A stretch of 64,000 bases of DNA from Lactarius indigo (Eukaryota; Basidiomycota; Agaricomycetes; Russulales; Russulaceae), in NCBI GenBank assembly GCA_025766275.1, contig JAFKAC010000010.1, positions 1,612,001-1,676,000 of the forward strand, given 5' to 3'. Under the pieces are notes generated by a model, which worked only from the letters and a program-made list of their open reading frames with translations, had not been told where the DNA came from and searched no databases. Shown piece after piece: positions 40,848 through 51,638 of this stretch (the stretch's first letter is position 1; each line of letters begins with the position of its first letter). A program made the position numbers and the translations under genes.

Positions 40848-43800
40848 ATGTCTTTCCACCTTGTCTTCCCTCCGTCTGTCACCCTCGCCAAGTTGGATGG
40901 CACCAACTGGCAGACTTGGTCTGCCACCTTCACCTCCCTCATGCTGATGAACGGGTGCAGCAGGCACCTTACACATGGTGCTCCTGCCTCTGTACCCCAA
41001 CATCCCCCTCTTGCAGCAGGTGCTGTGGGGCCCACTGGCCCTACAGATGAGGGACTCGCCATCCTTGCCCTCTGGGCAAAACAAGAAGAGGTCATTACTG
41101 GCCTATTATTTTTATCTGTGACAACGGAGGTCTTATCTGGTATTCACTCCTCCCACATCTTCCCAACTGTCCATGATAAGTTCGTGGAGTTGGAGAACCT
41201 CTATGGTCAGGTCGGCTCTATGGCCACCTTCAACATTTGGGTGGGCTTGGCAAATACCAAGCTTCAGGAAGGTAGCCCCTTCCTACCTCAGCTCCAAAAA
41301 ATGCTGGACCTGAGGAACACCCTGGTGGAGCAGGGAATGCCCGTCTCGGACATGCAAATGTCCTTCATTCTTCTAGACGCGCTTCCCCCTTCCTACAGCA
41401 CCATAGCTGGCACCATCCTGGCCTCTGGCCCCCCCTCTAATCTCCAACCTCAGGACCTCATCAACAGGTTCATCAATGAGGAATCCCGTCTCGCCGGTCC
41501 CGTGGCGTCCTACAACAAGGTCGCCCCCGTAAAGAAATCTTCGGCCCCTCACGCTCATGAGGCGCGGCCATCGGGCAGCTCTGTGTCTTCGGACATAATC
41601 TGCCACTACTGCAAAAAACCTGGCCATAAAAAGCCAGAATGTTACAAACTCAAACGGGACCAGGAGAATGCCAAGAAGGGGAAGGCAGGACAGCGGGCGA
41701 AGGCCGCCCAGAATACCACAGTAGAGGTGCCGGACTCACTTCCGGCAAACAGGTTAAATAGCATACCTGTACCTAAGAGCCGACTATTTACTATAGTCAA
41801 TGGCTCTGGCAAAATAGAGGAGGTACATGAAGTACCTCAGGTTTCCCTTTACACGATGGGTACACACAGTACCCAGATTGCATCAAAATGGATGATGGAC
41901 AGCAGGGCGTCAGCACATTTTACACCCCACATAGAAGACTACGACACCTACACCCCTCACAAAGGTGTTGAAGTACTTCTAGGAGATAACTCCCTGCTAA
42001 GGAGTATTGGTACTGGAACAGTTACAATCCATACCAACTTTGGGTATGACCTAAAGATCTCCAATGTGCTGCACCTACCCAACACGCACTCGCGTATACT
42101 GTCCACCCCTGCCCTAACAGCAAAGGGGGCCATAGTAAGTTTTGATGCCACTACCTTTGCTATAAGGTATGATGGGAAAACCATTGCGGAAGGACACAAG
42201 GCTTCAGGCCTATATTGGCTTGATGGGCACCATAAAGTAAATGCCCAAGCAACTGCATCTGCTAGCCTTGATGTCTGGCATCAGCGCATGGGACATATGT
42301 CCAAAGAAGCGCTCCAAAGATATGCTCCAAAGTCTGTAAAAGGACTTAACATAGATGAATCCCCTGAGGAAGAAGGTCCCTGTCATGGGTGCGAACTTGG
42401 CAAGTCCACTCGCAAACCTTTTCCTCCTTCCCAGAAGCGTGCACAAGAATCTCTTGAACTTGTACACAGTGACCTTGTTGGCCCACTACAGAGTAACTCT
42501 ATCCAGGGCAACAAATACTTTGCCACCTTCATAGATGACTTCTCAAAAGCAGCAGTTGTCATACCTATGAAGTCTAAAGACGAGTTCACGGGTGCCTTCC
42601 TACACTACAAGGCATGGGCTGAAAAACAACAGAATAAGCCCATTAAAACCCTGCACTCAGATCGTGGTGGCGAGTATGTTAACAATGTCCTAAAAGACAT
42701 TCTTCTGGAAGAAGGGATTGAGCATATGCTTACGATGCCTTATTCTCCACAACAGAACGGGAGAGCCGAGCGGTTTAACCGCACCATCATGGAAAAAGGC
42801 ACTAGCATGCTTCATCATGCTGGCCTAAGCCTTGGTTTTTGGGAACAAGCAGTTCAAACTGCAGTGCACATCTACAACCGCACCCCAACCCGTTCTAATG
42901 AGTGGAAAACTCCGCTGGAGCTCTGGGATGGTACAGTCCCAGATGTCTCTTACTTTAGAGTATTCGGCTGCAAAGCCTACTATCATGTACCAGAACACAA
43001 CCGGCGCAAATTAGATCCTAAATCAAAGGAAGCCGTGTTTGTGGGCTATGAACCTAATTCAAAAGGTTACAAACTCTGGGATAGACATAGCCGGTGCTTC
43101 GTCTCTTCACGAGATGTTACATTTGACGAAGCTACCTTCCCATCCCTGAGTGACCTGACTAGTCACTCCAAACCACCTATTACTTCTCCCATGTCCGGCG
43201 AACCTGCTAAAGGGGCTGCTGTTGCTGGTGAGATATTCTTTGTAGTGCCTAGTCAGCCTACGCCAGCTGTTGCCCCTGCGGCACCTCAAACACCCGTCTT
43301 TGTGTTACCACCAGTTCAGGTGCCCGCAGTACCAACGCAACAGCCTAGCACCCCCCCCAACACCCCTCCAAATCCAGCAGATCAGACGATCTACCACACT
43401 CCTCCATCCCAAGCTCCTGCTCCTACCACTCCAAGGCGCCCTCGCACTCGCTCGCAAGGGAGACCGCCTGTAGTATCTGCCCCAATCCCTGCCCCTAATT
43501 TCAACAGGGACATCTCTCCTCCTAGGGAAACACCTAGATCTCCGAGGAATGGGCTGGTTACTTCTCCCCCTCGCCCAAGGCGAGGGACCAGGGTACGATT
43601 CACAAATCCTCGCTACTTCACAGAGGAAAACGATGAATTTGTGCCTGGGAGCAGCAGACTGGGTATGATGGACTTGTTAAATGCTGCCGAGGTTCCTGGA
43701 TATAAGGACCCGCAGACTTTTAAGCAAGCAATGGAGTCGGACCAAGCTGCCGATTGGCTTGAAGCGTGCCAGTATGAACTAGACGCTCTCGACAAGCTTG

Positions 43801-45251
43801 ATGTCTGGAGGCTTGAACCCCTTCCTGAAGGAAGGAAGGTGGTTAAATGTAAATGGGTGTTCAAAAAGAAAGCAGATGGACGCTTTCGTGCTAGGCTAGT
43901 GGCAAAAGGGTTCACCCAACTAGAGGGGGTGGATTTTGACGAAACCTTCTCCCCAGTTGCCCGCTTTGAGTCCCTGCGACTCCTTCTTGCGTTGGCTACG
44001 CTTGAAGACTGGCATATTCACCAGATGGATGTCAAGTCGGCATTCCTTCATGGGGAACTGGAGGAAGAGATCTACATGGAGCAACCAGTCGGTTTCGTCA
44101 CAGCTGGCTCCGAGCACCTTGTGTGCCGGTTACAAAAGGCCCTCTATGGCCTAAAACAGGCTTCCCGCGCATGGAATGTGCAGTTCCATGGGGTCCTAGT
44201 TGACCTAGGCTTTACGCGGACGTACTCTGATGCAGGAGTATATGTGTATCATCTTCAAGAGGGGGGTGATACACTTTTCGTGATCTTATATGTAGATGAC
44301 ATCACTATACTCGGAAGTTCCTTATCAAAGATCAATGATCTGAAGGCTTCTCTATCTAACCGATATGAGATGACCGATCTGGGAGAGATCCAGTCTTATC
44401 TCGGTGTTAACATCACCAGAGATCGTGCTAATCGCACCATGGAAATCAACCAGTCAGATTACATCCGCGATGTGGTGGAACGTTTTGGAATGTCTGATTC
44501 CAATCCAGTATACACCCCTCTTCCCTCTGGCGCCGAGGCACACTTGATCAAGTACACAGATCAGGCCTCTACTTCTGAAATTAAGAAGTATCAACAGATA
44601 ATTGGGTCTCTGCTATATGCGCAGATTGGAAGCAGACCCGATATTTCCTTCGCTGTTGCGCGCCTTAGCCAATTTGCTTCCAACCCCTCACCTCAGCATC
44701 TACGCCTAGCCAAGTATGTCCTAGCCTATCTTAATAGCACCAAGGACTACTCGTTACGCTATGCTGGAGGGAATGGCAATGGTGGTGAAGGCCTTCATGG
44801 CTACTGCGACGCTTCCTGGGGAGATCAGGAAGAAAAGCACTCCACTTCTGGTTTTGTCTACCTGCTTGCAAATGGAGCCATCTCTTGGTGTACCAGAAAG
44901 CAAAAGACAATTGCGCAGTCTACCACTGAGGCAGAGTACATGAGCCTCTCAGACGCCTCCAATCAGGCTCAGTGGTATGCCACCTTTCTTGGAGAACTGG
45001 GGTATGAGGTATCCTCCCCCATCCCTCTGCACTGTGACAACAAGGGTGCTGTGGACTTAGCTCTCAACCCTGTCACTGGGAGACGTTCCAAACACATCCT
45101 GATCAAGCACCATGTAGTCAGGGAATACGTAGAAAACAAGGTCATACACCTGATACGTACACCCACAGGGGAAATGGTTGCAGATGGACTTACTAAGTCA
45201 CTGCCCAGAGAACCCTTTGAAAAAATGGTTGCTGATCTAGGAATGTTGTAA
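40848..45251 (+). CDS. Copia gag-pol polyprotein (intact frame, altered protease motif)
   Basis: 1467 residues in one frame; ATG at 40848 has A at -3. Gag 1 to about 300 with zinc knuckle CHYCKKPGHKKPEC (252-265). Protease region reads MDSRASAHF: D351-S-R353 where the family has D-S/T-G. Integrase HHCC finger (HQRMGHMS...CHGCELGK), then D542 (HSDLVGPL), D605 (HSDRGGEY), E641 (GRAERFNR), a D,D-35-E triad. Pro-rich hinge about 800-900. RT with KCKWVFKKKADGRFRARLVA and Y1148-V-D-D. RNase H with YCDASWG, TEAEYMSL and HCDNKGAV. Gene order protease-integrase-RT-RNase H is diagnostic of Ty1/copia. All frame and other catalytic residues are in place. Confidence 0.95.
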   Translation: MSFHLVFPPSVTLAKLDGTNWQTWSATFTSLMLMNGCSRHLTHGAPASVPQHPPLAAGAVGPTGPTDEGLAILALWAKQEEVITGLLFLSVTTEVLSGIHSSHIFPTVHDKFVELENLYGQVGSMATFNIWVGLANTKLQEGSPFLPQLQKMLDLRNTLVEQGMPVSDMQMSFILLDALPPSYSTIAGTILASGPPSNLQPQDLINRFINEESRLAGPVASYNKVAPVKKSSAPHAHEARPSGSSVSSDIICHYCKKPGHKKPECYKLKRDQENAKKGKAGQRAKAAQNTTVEVPDSLPANRLNSIPVPKSRLFTIVNGSGKIEEVHEVPQVSLYTMGTHSTQIASKWMMDSRASAHFTPHIEDYDTYTPHKGVEVLLGDNSLLRSIGTGTVTIHTNFGYDLKISNVLHLPNTHSRILSTPALTAKGAIVSFDATTFAIRYDGKTIAEGHKASGLYWLDGHHKVNAQATASASLDVWHQRMGHMSKEALQRYAPKSVKGLNIDESPEEEGPCHGCELGKSTRKPFPPSQKRAQESLELVHSDLVGPLQSNSIQGNKYFATFIDDFSKAAVVIPMKSKDEFTGAFLHYKAWAEKQQNKPIKTLHSDRGGEYVNNVLKDILLEEGIEHMLTMPYSPQQNGRAERFNRTIMEKGTSMLHHAGLSLGFWEQAVQTAVHIYNRTPTRSNEWKTPLELWDGTVPDVSYFRVFGCKAYYHVPEHNRRKLDPKSKEAVFVGYEPNSKGYKLWDRHSRCFVSSRDVTFDEATFPSLSDLTSHSKPPITSPMSGEPAKGAAVAGEIFFVVPSQPTPAVAPAAPQTPVFVLPPVQVPAVPTQQPSTPPNTPPNPADQTIYHTPPSQAPAPTTPRRPRTRSQGRPPVVSAPIPAPNFNRDISPPRETPRSPRNGLVTSPPRPRRGTRVRFTNPRYFTEENDEFVPGSSRLGMMDLLNAAEVPGYKDPQTFKQAMESDQAADWLEACQYELDALDKLDVWRLEPLPEGRKVVKCKWVFKKKADGRFRARLVAKGFTQLEGVDFDETFSPVARFESLRLLLALATLEDWHIHQMDVKSAFLHGELEEEIYMEQPVGFVTAGSEHLVCRLQKALYGLKQASRAWNVQFHGVLVDLGFTRTYSDAGVYVYHLQEGGDTLFVILYVDDITILGSSLSKINDLKASLSNRYEMTDLGEIQSYLGVNITRDRANRTMEINQSDYIRDVVERFGMSDSNPVYTPLPSGAEAHLIKYTDQASTSEIKKYQQIIGSLLYAQIGSRPDISFAVARLSQFASNPSPQHLRLAKYVLAYLNSTKDYSLRYAGGNGNGGEGLHGYCDASWGDQEEKHSTSGFVYLLANGAISWCTRKQKTIAQSTTEAEYMSLSDASNQAQWYATFLGELGYEVSSPIPLHCDNKGAVDLALNPVTGRRSKHILIKHHVVREYVENKVIHLIRTPTGEMVADGLTKSLPREPFEKMVADLGML

Positions 45252-45601
45252 GATGGGTTCTAGGACGTCGAACTGTTGTGTATACTCGCAACAGAACTCC
45301 TAGTTTAATAGCTAAGAAAAACCCTTCTTAAAGAACTGAAGAAGTTGGACCTGTTCCATCTTATCTCCCAGCTCACGGCTCTTCAAAAAGTAGTTCTTCA
45401 GAACTACATCATCCTCATAGAGCAGTGCATGAAGACCTCCAAAAAGTTGTCCTTTATCAAGGCTTCTGCATACATAGATTCTTTCTAACCAGAGAATCGA
45501 AACATTTCTCATAGTAACAGTTAAAGCAATAAAGTGTCCTGTCAAGGCACTTTCACTCAATGCTTGCACCACACTTGTGGACTGTCTCTATCATGGAGGG
45601 A
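45252..45601 (+). other. Copia 3' untranslated stretch and polypurine tract
   Basis: No gene. The last ten bases (ATGGAGGGA region, 45592-45601) form the polypurine tract before the 3' LTR. Confidence 0.6.
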
Positions 45602-46145
45602 TGTTGAGACGCGACTGTTAAAGTCACATGTCTCGTGGGATCTGATTGAGTCAGCCCACATACTAAATACGGTATCTGTCCCTTATGGACTTATGGACAC
45701 TCCGGACTCATACGGACCGCTTTTGTTTATCTTTATTGTTAGATCCATATATGGTTCTTATTGTTCTTTCTATAGTTAAGATACCGGTATTGTCTGCTTT
45801 AGGCAGCTATTGTTCTCTGCCATCCAATGGCGTTTCTCCCTCTGGCGCACAGACCACCTGCATTGTGTTTGGGTCACCAGTGCGCACAGACCATTATTAG
45901 CTAAGCGTCCTGTATAAAAGGACTGCTGTTTTCACCCTTACACTTCAGAGTTCCTTCTACCTCTGAAGTGTAAGTCCCTTCCTTACCTTACCTCTTTCAC
46001 CTTTTACTTACAAAGACGTTCTATAGAACTTGTCTGTCCCTAGGTGTGTAGTAATGGTATTAGAGTTCCTTCTACCTCTGAAGTAACTTGTCTGTCCCTA
46101 GCTTTACAAGCTTACCCTCTTGCTTGTTAGTTCTGCGCTTCAACA
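45602..46145 (+). repeat. 3' LTR of the copia element
   Basis: 544 bp, base-for-base identical to 39300-39843 by my reading. Confidence 0.95.
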
Positions 46146-47750
46146 GAACCGTGGGTCCCGGTCACTAATACATTTGCGTGGTAATCCGAAATGCTTGAAT
46201 ACATGAGCGACGTACAGGGCGGCCGTTTCTTCGGCTGTTATCTCTTCCCGGCATGGAATGAAGATGGAGGCCTTGCTACAGTCGTGATCCGTGACGGTCA
46301 GTATGCTGTCGTACCCTTGTGACTGCGGAAGCTTGGTGATGAAGTCCATGGCGATGGTTTGGAAGGGCACGGCATCCAGTACTGGCGTGATCGGGTGTAA
46401 CGCCGCTTGTATGGGTCTCGTATTTACTTTGTTTCGCTGGCATTCCGCGCAACCCTGGACATATTCATATATGTCCCGTCGTAGTCGCGGCCACCAGTAA
46501 TGTCGTTCCAGGATTCGTTGCGTTTGTGCCACTCCGGGGTGACCGTGTATTGGTAGGTCGTGATGGTCGTGTATAAGTACTCGGTATGTCGAGGTGGGTC
46601 CGGTTATCACAAACCTGCCGTCCTTATACCACTCTCCCTCTATCTTCTTGAGGCGATGGGGGTCTACCCACATCTTGATTACTTCGTAGTCTTGTTGATG
46701 ACGCGGTTGCAGCAGGTTCGGGTTTGCGGTGAAGGTGCGCGCGACGTTGAGCGTTCTTACGAAGACCTCGGGGGGTAAGACGACAACTTCGCTGTTATCG
46801 CCTGCTCCCTGGTCGTAGTCCGGCCGTCTTGATAATGCGTCGGCCCGGCCGTTGTTCTTTCCCTTGATGTGATAAATTTCGAAGTCGTATTCGGAAAGTT
46901 CGAGCACTTCCCTTGCGACTCGCCTGCTAATTTTCTGCGGTGTCTTCCAATATTGCAGATTGAGATGGTCTGAGTAGATTTTGATCTTGTGAGGAGCCCC
47001 CGCGAGCAGCGGTCTCCAATTCCTTAGTGCTTTGACTATTGCGAGCAACTCTAAGTTGTAGATGTCGTAGTTTCGCTCTGTTTCCGAGAGCGTGGCTGAG
47101 TAGTAACCTATAGGGTGTCGCTTTCCGTCAGACTTTTGTTGCAATAGTACGGCTCCCACCGCGTAGCCGGAGGCATCAACCTCTAACTCAAACGGGTCTT
47201 GGAGCACTGGGTGCGCCAACACCGGTTCTTCGGTTACAAGGCGCTTGAGTGTGTTGAATGCCTTGTCTTCTTCGTCTGTCCATCGCCATTCTTTGTCCTT
47301 TCTTGTCAGTTTGGTGAGTGGTTTAGCGTGGGTTGTGAATCCGCGGATGAAAAGTCTGTAAAAGTTGCAAAAACCCAGGAATGAGCAGACATCTTTGACC
47401 TTTGTTGGCGTTGGCCAGTCTTTGATGCCTTGAACTTTTACGGGGTCCATTCGGGTTACCCCCCTTTCAAGGATTACCCCCAGGTAATCCATCCGCGGTT
47501 GGTGGAACAGGCATTTTTCGAGCTTGAAATAGAGGTCATGCTCGCGTGCCACGCTCAAGACGTTGCGTACCGCATCGATATGGGCTGCCAGATTGTGGTC
47601 AAAATGAGTGGCTATACCAATGTCGTCCATGTAAACACGTATCGTAGTTCCCAGCCGCTCGTGCTTCGCGATGGTGTTGCGGTAAATGTGATTCATCATC
47701 GCCTGGAAAGTGGCGGGGGAGTTGGTAAGTCCAAAGAACATGACTGTAGG
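46146..47750 (-). pseudogene. Element E pol, central part (RT end, RNase H, integrase)
   Basis: Minus-strand frame open across the fragment. RT with [20 protein letters not shown] and VYMDDIGIATH, RNase H (ELEVDASGYAVGAVLL), integrase HHCC finger and core with MDFITKLP and ISDRDPRF. The copia insertion falls just after DRDPRF, between the second Asp and the Glu of the integrase triad. A 739-bp solo LTR separates it from the RT N-terminal part at 48490. Confidence 0.9.
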
Positions 47751-48489
47751 TGTCATGAACTCCCCTGTCACCTTTCCTTTTCCTGTCCCTATCTGATCCA
47801 TTTCCTTTCTTGATAGTTACCTTCTGGAACCTATGCTTCCCCTTATCAGATTATTCTAGCACCTTCTGTGCTATTCTTGTTCACCCTTCTCCTGCTTTGC
47901 TGGCATAACACCATCTTGTACGATAGTAGCATCATCTTGCCAGCACATCACTCTATCTATAGCAACCAGTAGCACTATGCGCTCAGACGCAATCCTGTAC
48001 TATATAAGGAACCCTGTAGTGCGCCTTAGCTCCTTAGCTTTGGCTTAATCAACTATCTGCGTTGTATCTCCCATTGACTCCTTGAGTGCCTCAGTTCCTT
48101 CAGCACTCAAGCCCTTGACCCAGAACCTCTGACCCTTGACCCTTATCCCCTTTGGGTCATTCCCCTCTCAGCCTCTGTGCAGGCTTCCCCTTGACTTCGC
48201 TCTTACCCTCTTTCTGTCTTACTGGTCAGCCCAGTGACACGTGACCTTTGGACTTAGGCCTCCGCGCTCGTCCATTGCTACAGACTCAGTCACCTTAGCA
48301 CAAGGGACTGTTACAGAAGGACCTTCCCACCTTAGCACAGGGGGATTGCCACAGACTCAGCTACCTTGATACAGGAGCTGTTACAGAAGACCTTAGGAGT
48401 CCTTCCACTCAGTGGGGATCCGACTCAGAGTCCTTTGCCTTAGGCAGGATCTGTTACAGAACAACGCACGCCCCCGCAGAGGCGTGACA
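47751..48489 (-). repeat. Solo LTR of a third LTR family
   Basis: 739 bp, TGTCATGAAC...GGCGTGACA, with perfect GTAGG duplication (47746-47750, 48490-48494). No other copy is in the window, so the orientation is not certain. CTATATAAGG near 48000 would suit a promoter on the plus strand. CTGTTACAGAAGGACC-like and CCTTAGCACA-like stretches recur between 48290 and 48450. Confidence 0.88.
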
Positions 48490-49586
48490 GTAGGCTCGAA
48501 GAGGCCAAATTTGGTTTTGAACGCTGCCTTCTCCTGGTCTCTGTCGCGAATGCGGACGTTGTTGTAGCCCCACCGAATGTTGAGCTTGGTGTAAATGTGC
48601 GCGTTGCTCAAGTCGAGGATGAGGTCTTGAATCAGCAGTAGCGGGTACTGATTATGAATCGTGTGTGAATTGATGACCCGGTAATCCTGTACTGGTCGTA
48701 GTTTTCCATCCTTCTTTTTGATGAAGAAGAAGGATGAGGCGTACGGGGAGATAGAGGGACGCAAATATCCCTGTTTCAGCTTTTCGTCCAGGAATTCTTT
48801 CAATTCCTCTTCTTCCTTTTGGGTCATGGGATATATCTTGCAGTCGATCGCCGTCAGCGCCGAGGGTTTGAAGTCGATGGCATGGTCCCAGGGACGTGAT
48901 GGAGGGAAACGGTGCGAGGCCTGCTCGTTGAACAGTGTGCTGAAATCTGCATATACCGGCGGCAGTTCGACTGCCACCTGCTGTTGTTTCGCCGATATGG
49001 CCAATTCCGTCGAGGTAGTAGCCCGTGCGAAGGTTTCTTCTTCTAATTCTTGAACGATCGCCTCCTTTTCCATCGTGATTAGAGCCCATATGGCGGGTGT
49101 GGTGAGTAGTTCCTCGGTAGTGGCCAGAACTACCGGTTGCATTGCCGGATGCATTGTCGCTGTTGCCCAGCTGATTGTGGGTTCGAAGGCGCTCAGCCAT
49201 GGATAGCCTAGCACCATGCTCTCGCTGCCGAGGTCGGTGACCAAAAAGGTCATCTTCTTGATCTGTCCGCGTGTTTTGACTTCCAGGTTAACGTAATGAG
49301 TGATTAACCCAGCTTTGTTCTCCATGTTATCTATATTCCATATTTTGCGAGGTGTTTCTAAAGGCCATATCGGGATCCCGGCCCGGGCCGCCATTCCTGG
49401 TTTGATAAAGTTGTCGGTGGCTCCAGAGTCTACCAACGCGTTTGTTTCAGTCGTTTGGTAATTCGTTTGGACAGTCACTGGAATTCGTAGAGATCGATAG
49501 CGTGTTGTCACAATTACAGAATTACATTGTAAAGCCCTCACCCAGACTGACGGGTTCAGGTGCCCTGAAAACCCTCCTTTCCCCAC
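48490..49586 (-). pseudogene. Element E pol, N-terminal part (protease, RT start)
   Basis: Protease LVDSGATDNFIKPG, then RT beginning ([40 protein letters not shown]). Overlaps gag by 31 bases in the -1 frame with the slippery GGGTTTT at 49568-49574 (minus strand). Ends at the solo LTR. Differences from C include NIRWG for DIRWG at the conserved LDIRWG motif, changing its catalytic Asp. Confidence 0.87.
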
Positions 49587-51619
49587 AGATCTTGAAGTAT
49601 GAGGTCTTTCACCTCATCTGTGCTATTGGCCACCTGTGTCAGCCATTCCTTTGCCTGCTCTCCTGCCGTTTTCGCCGCTTTTATTTGTGGTGCCGGTGTC
49701 GCGCTGGGTGCTGGCGTTGCGTAGCCCGGCAGTGACAGTTCGTACTGGGATGCGGGGCCCGGAGATCCCGGCCATTGCGTTGGCCAGGCGGTTTCCGTCA
49801 TCCTACTGCTAGACGGAGCATTTTGCCATGGTTTCTGTCGTCGCGGGTACAGGCAATTTCGTGAGAGGTGCCCTGGGGCGTCACAATTATAACAAAGGAC
49901 GTTCCTTAGGTCCCTTCTAGATCCGCCCCTTCCTCGTCCTCTGACCCCTGGTCCTCCTCGTGGTGGGAAGGGGGGTGTCGGCCAGTCGTGATGGGGTAGT
50001 TTATTGAAATCCACGTCTTCTGACCCAGCTAGCCACACCTTGGCGCGATCGGCGGAGGTGTCCATGGCCCATGGGTTAGTCTGCGGCAGGTTTTGGGGAA
50101 GTGCCCATCCTGCGTTCCCGGTTTGCTTCTTTGGTTGGTTCGTAGTACTCTTGTGCTCGTTGAGCCTTGCCTTGAGGTGAATGTAATTCTTCTGCCGCTT
50201 GAGGACAGCCCTCTTCCAGTCGTCGAATGTAACTGGCTCGTCGAATTGGAACGCGTTCTTGAACAGTTCCTTGGGCAAACCCGACGTGAACAGGTCGATG
50301 GTTTGTGGTTCGTTGAGGTGGTAATGAGCCTTCCGCGCTAGTTGTTCGAAGTCGTTGACGTACTTATCGATGTCCTCTCCCACCATTCTGAAGCCCTTTC
50401 GTAGTATGGCTTGCGCTTGTTCTCTTTCCAGCGTGTTTTCAAAACGCTGGCTAAACCCGTCGGCTACGGCGTCCCACAAGCCTCGGGTGTAGGGACTGAT
50501 CCCTCGTTGTATTTGTCGATTGAGCCAGTTCAGGAAGGACAGAACCCATTCGCTGACCGCTCCACCTTTGATGTATGAAAGGAACAGGAGACACCTCCTG
50601 TAGTCATTGCGCATGATGGGGGCATCTAGATTCATGCCCCAGTAGACGTGCCACTGCGTAAGAAATTGATCGACCTTAAGTCTGTCTCCGTCAAAGATAG
50701 AGGGGGGCTCGCCAGTTAACTTCTCGCTGGGATGTTCCCTATCTCCAGCGCCTCCACCCCCTCCTCCTCCTCCGCCGCTGCCGCCTCCGCCTCCCGGCGG
50801 GGCGCGGGGCGGTCCTCTTGGTGGCTCGATTCTTCGCAGATCAAATGGGACGCCCCCTCCTGGTGGCGGTGGTGGGTCGTCTCCCGGTCCTCCTACTCCC
50901 GGGGGGAGTTCCATTGCTGGTCGTCGTTCGGATGGGGGGTCTCCCCTATCCGACCCTATTGCTCGGAAAATTGCGGCGTCGTCAGCGGTCATTCGTACTC
51001 CCGTTTCCGGATTGATGGGCATGAGAATGTCCCTTGCTTCTTCCCTTATAACTCGTGCTTCTTCTATTGCAACTTCTTCCATTGCGCGTGTTATTGTAGC
51101 CATGATGGCTAGGGATCGGATATGAATCGGCTCTGGCTCAGTGATGTGTGCGGACTCAGCTCGTTCTAGCAGGAGATCTTGTATGGCTCCTCCACTTGTC
51201 TCAGTTTGATTTGGCTCTCGTCCTTCGCTTTCTTCCTGTTCTTGATCGTCTTCTTCTTCTGACACCACTTCTCCCGTGGAGTGTTCTCTTACTTGCCCGT
51301 CAATGGGTCCCCAATCTGCTCGGCTATTGAGCTCTCGTGCGTCGATGTCGCAATGGTATCTGGGCCCGGCTGGTCGTATGGCGTCCCACTGGGAGTCTAC
51401 GGGGTTCCACGTAACTTCTACCCAACACAAGTGGTCAAAGTTGAACTCAACTGGGCGGAACCTGCTCGGTCCGTTAAACTCTACGAAGTATCCGGTTTCT
51501 TCTTGTCTTTCCCTCCAACTGGCAGCTTGTAAAAAGCGCGTGGGGACGTTTCGTTCTCCTCTTCGTGGGAGTGAATATGGACGGAAATTCGTCCACTGGT
51601 CTCTTGTTGTTACGGCCAC
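49556..51619 (-). CDS. Element E gag
   Basis: Intact 687-codon frame if GTG 51617-51619 is the start; closely similar to C gag along its length (RDQWTNFRPYSLPRRGERNV, capsid-like FDGDRLKVDQFLTQW, zinc knuckle CYNCDAPGHLSRNC). No ATG occurs before the helical segment at about residue 174. The start codon follows ACC, so A is at -3 and G at +4. E as a whole is inactive because pol is broken, but this Gag could be supplied in trans. Confidence 0.87.
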   Translation of the reverse strand: MAVTTRDQWTNFRPYSLPRRGERNVPTRFLQAASWRERQEETGYFVEFNGPSRFRPVEFNFDHLCWVEVTWNPVDSQWDAIRPAGPRYHCDIDARELNSRADWGPIDGQVREHSTGEVVSEEEDDQEQEESEGREPNQTETSGGAIQDLLLERAESAHITEPEPIHIRSLAIMATITRAMEEVAIEEARVIREEARDILMPINPETGVRMTADDAAIFRAIGSDRGDPPSERRPAMELPPGVGGPGDDPPPPPGGGVPFDLRRIEPPRGPPRAPPGGGGGSGGGGGGGGGAGDREHPSEKLTGEPPSIFDGDRLKVDQFLTQWHVYWGMNLDAPIMRNDYRRCLLFLSYIKGGAVSEWVLSFLNWLNRQIQRGISPYTRGLWDAVADGFSQRFENTLEREQAQAILRKGFRMVGEDIDKYVNDFEQLARKAHYHLNEPQTIDLFTSGLPKELFKNAFQFDEPVTFDDWKRAVLKRQKNYIHLKARLNEHKSTTNQPKKQTGNAGWALPQNLPQTNPWAMDTSADRAKVWLAGSEDVDFNKLPHHDWPTPPFPPRGGPGVRGRGRGGSRRDLRNVLCYNCDAPGHLSRNCLYPRRQKPWQNAPSSSRMTETAWPTQWPGSPGPASQYELSLPGYATPAPSATPAPQIKAAKTAGEQAKEWLTQVANSTDEVKDLILQDLWGKEGFQGT

Positions 51620-51625
51620 GGTGAG

Positions 51626-51636
51626 ATCTTGGTCTT
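51626..51636 (-). promoter_or_regulatory. Element E primer binding site (self-priming type)
   Basis: AAGACCAAGAT on the minus strand, 2 nt inside the 5' LTR; complement at 51865-51875 in the LTR. Confidence 0.8.
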
Positions 51637-51638
51637 AA

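Larger units (their letters stand above)
39300..46145 (+). mobile_element. Copia element, complete, identical LTRs
   Basis: 6846 bp with two 544-bp LTRs that I read as identical, perfect GAACC duplication (39295-39299, 46146-46150), half-tRNA PBS, one 1467-codon frame and a polypurine tract. Inserted in E pol in the opposite orientation. Identity of the LTRs means very recent insertion or gene conversion. Confidence 0.95.
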
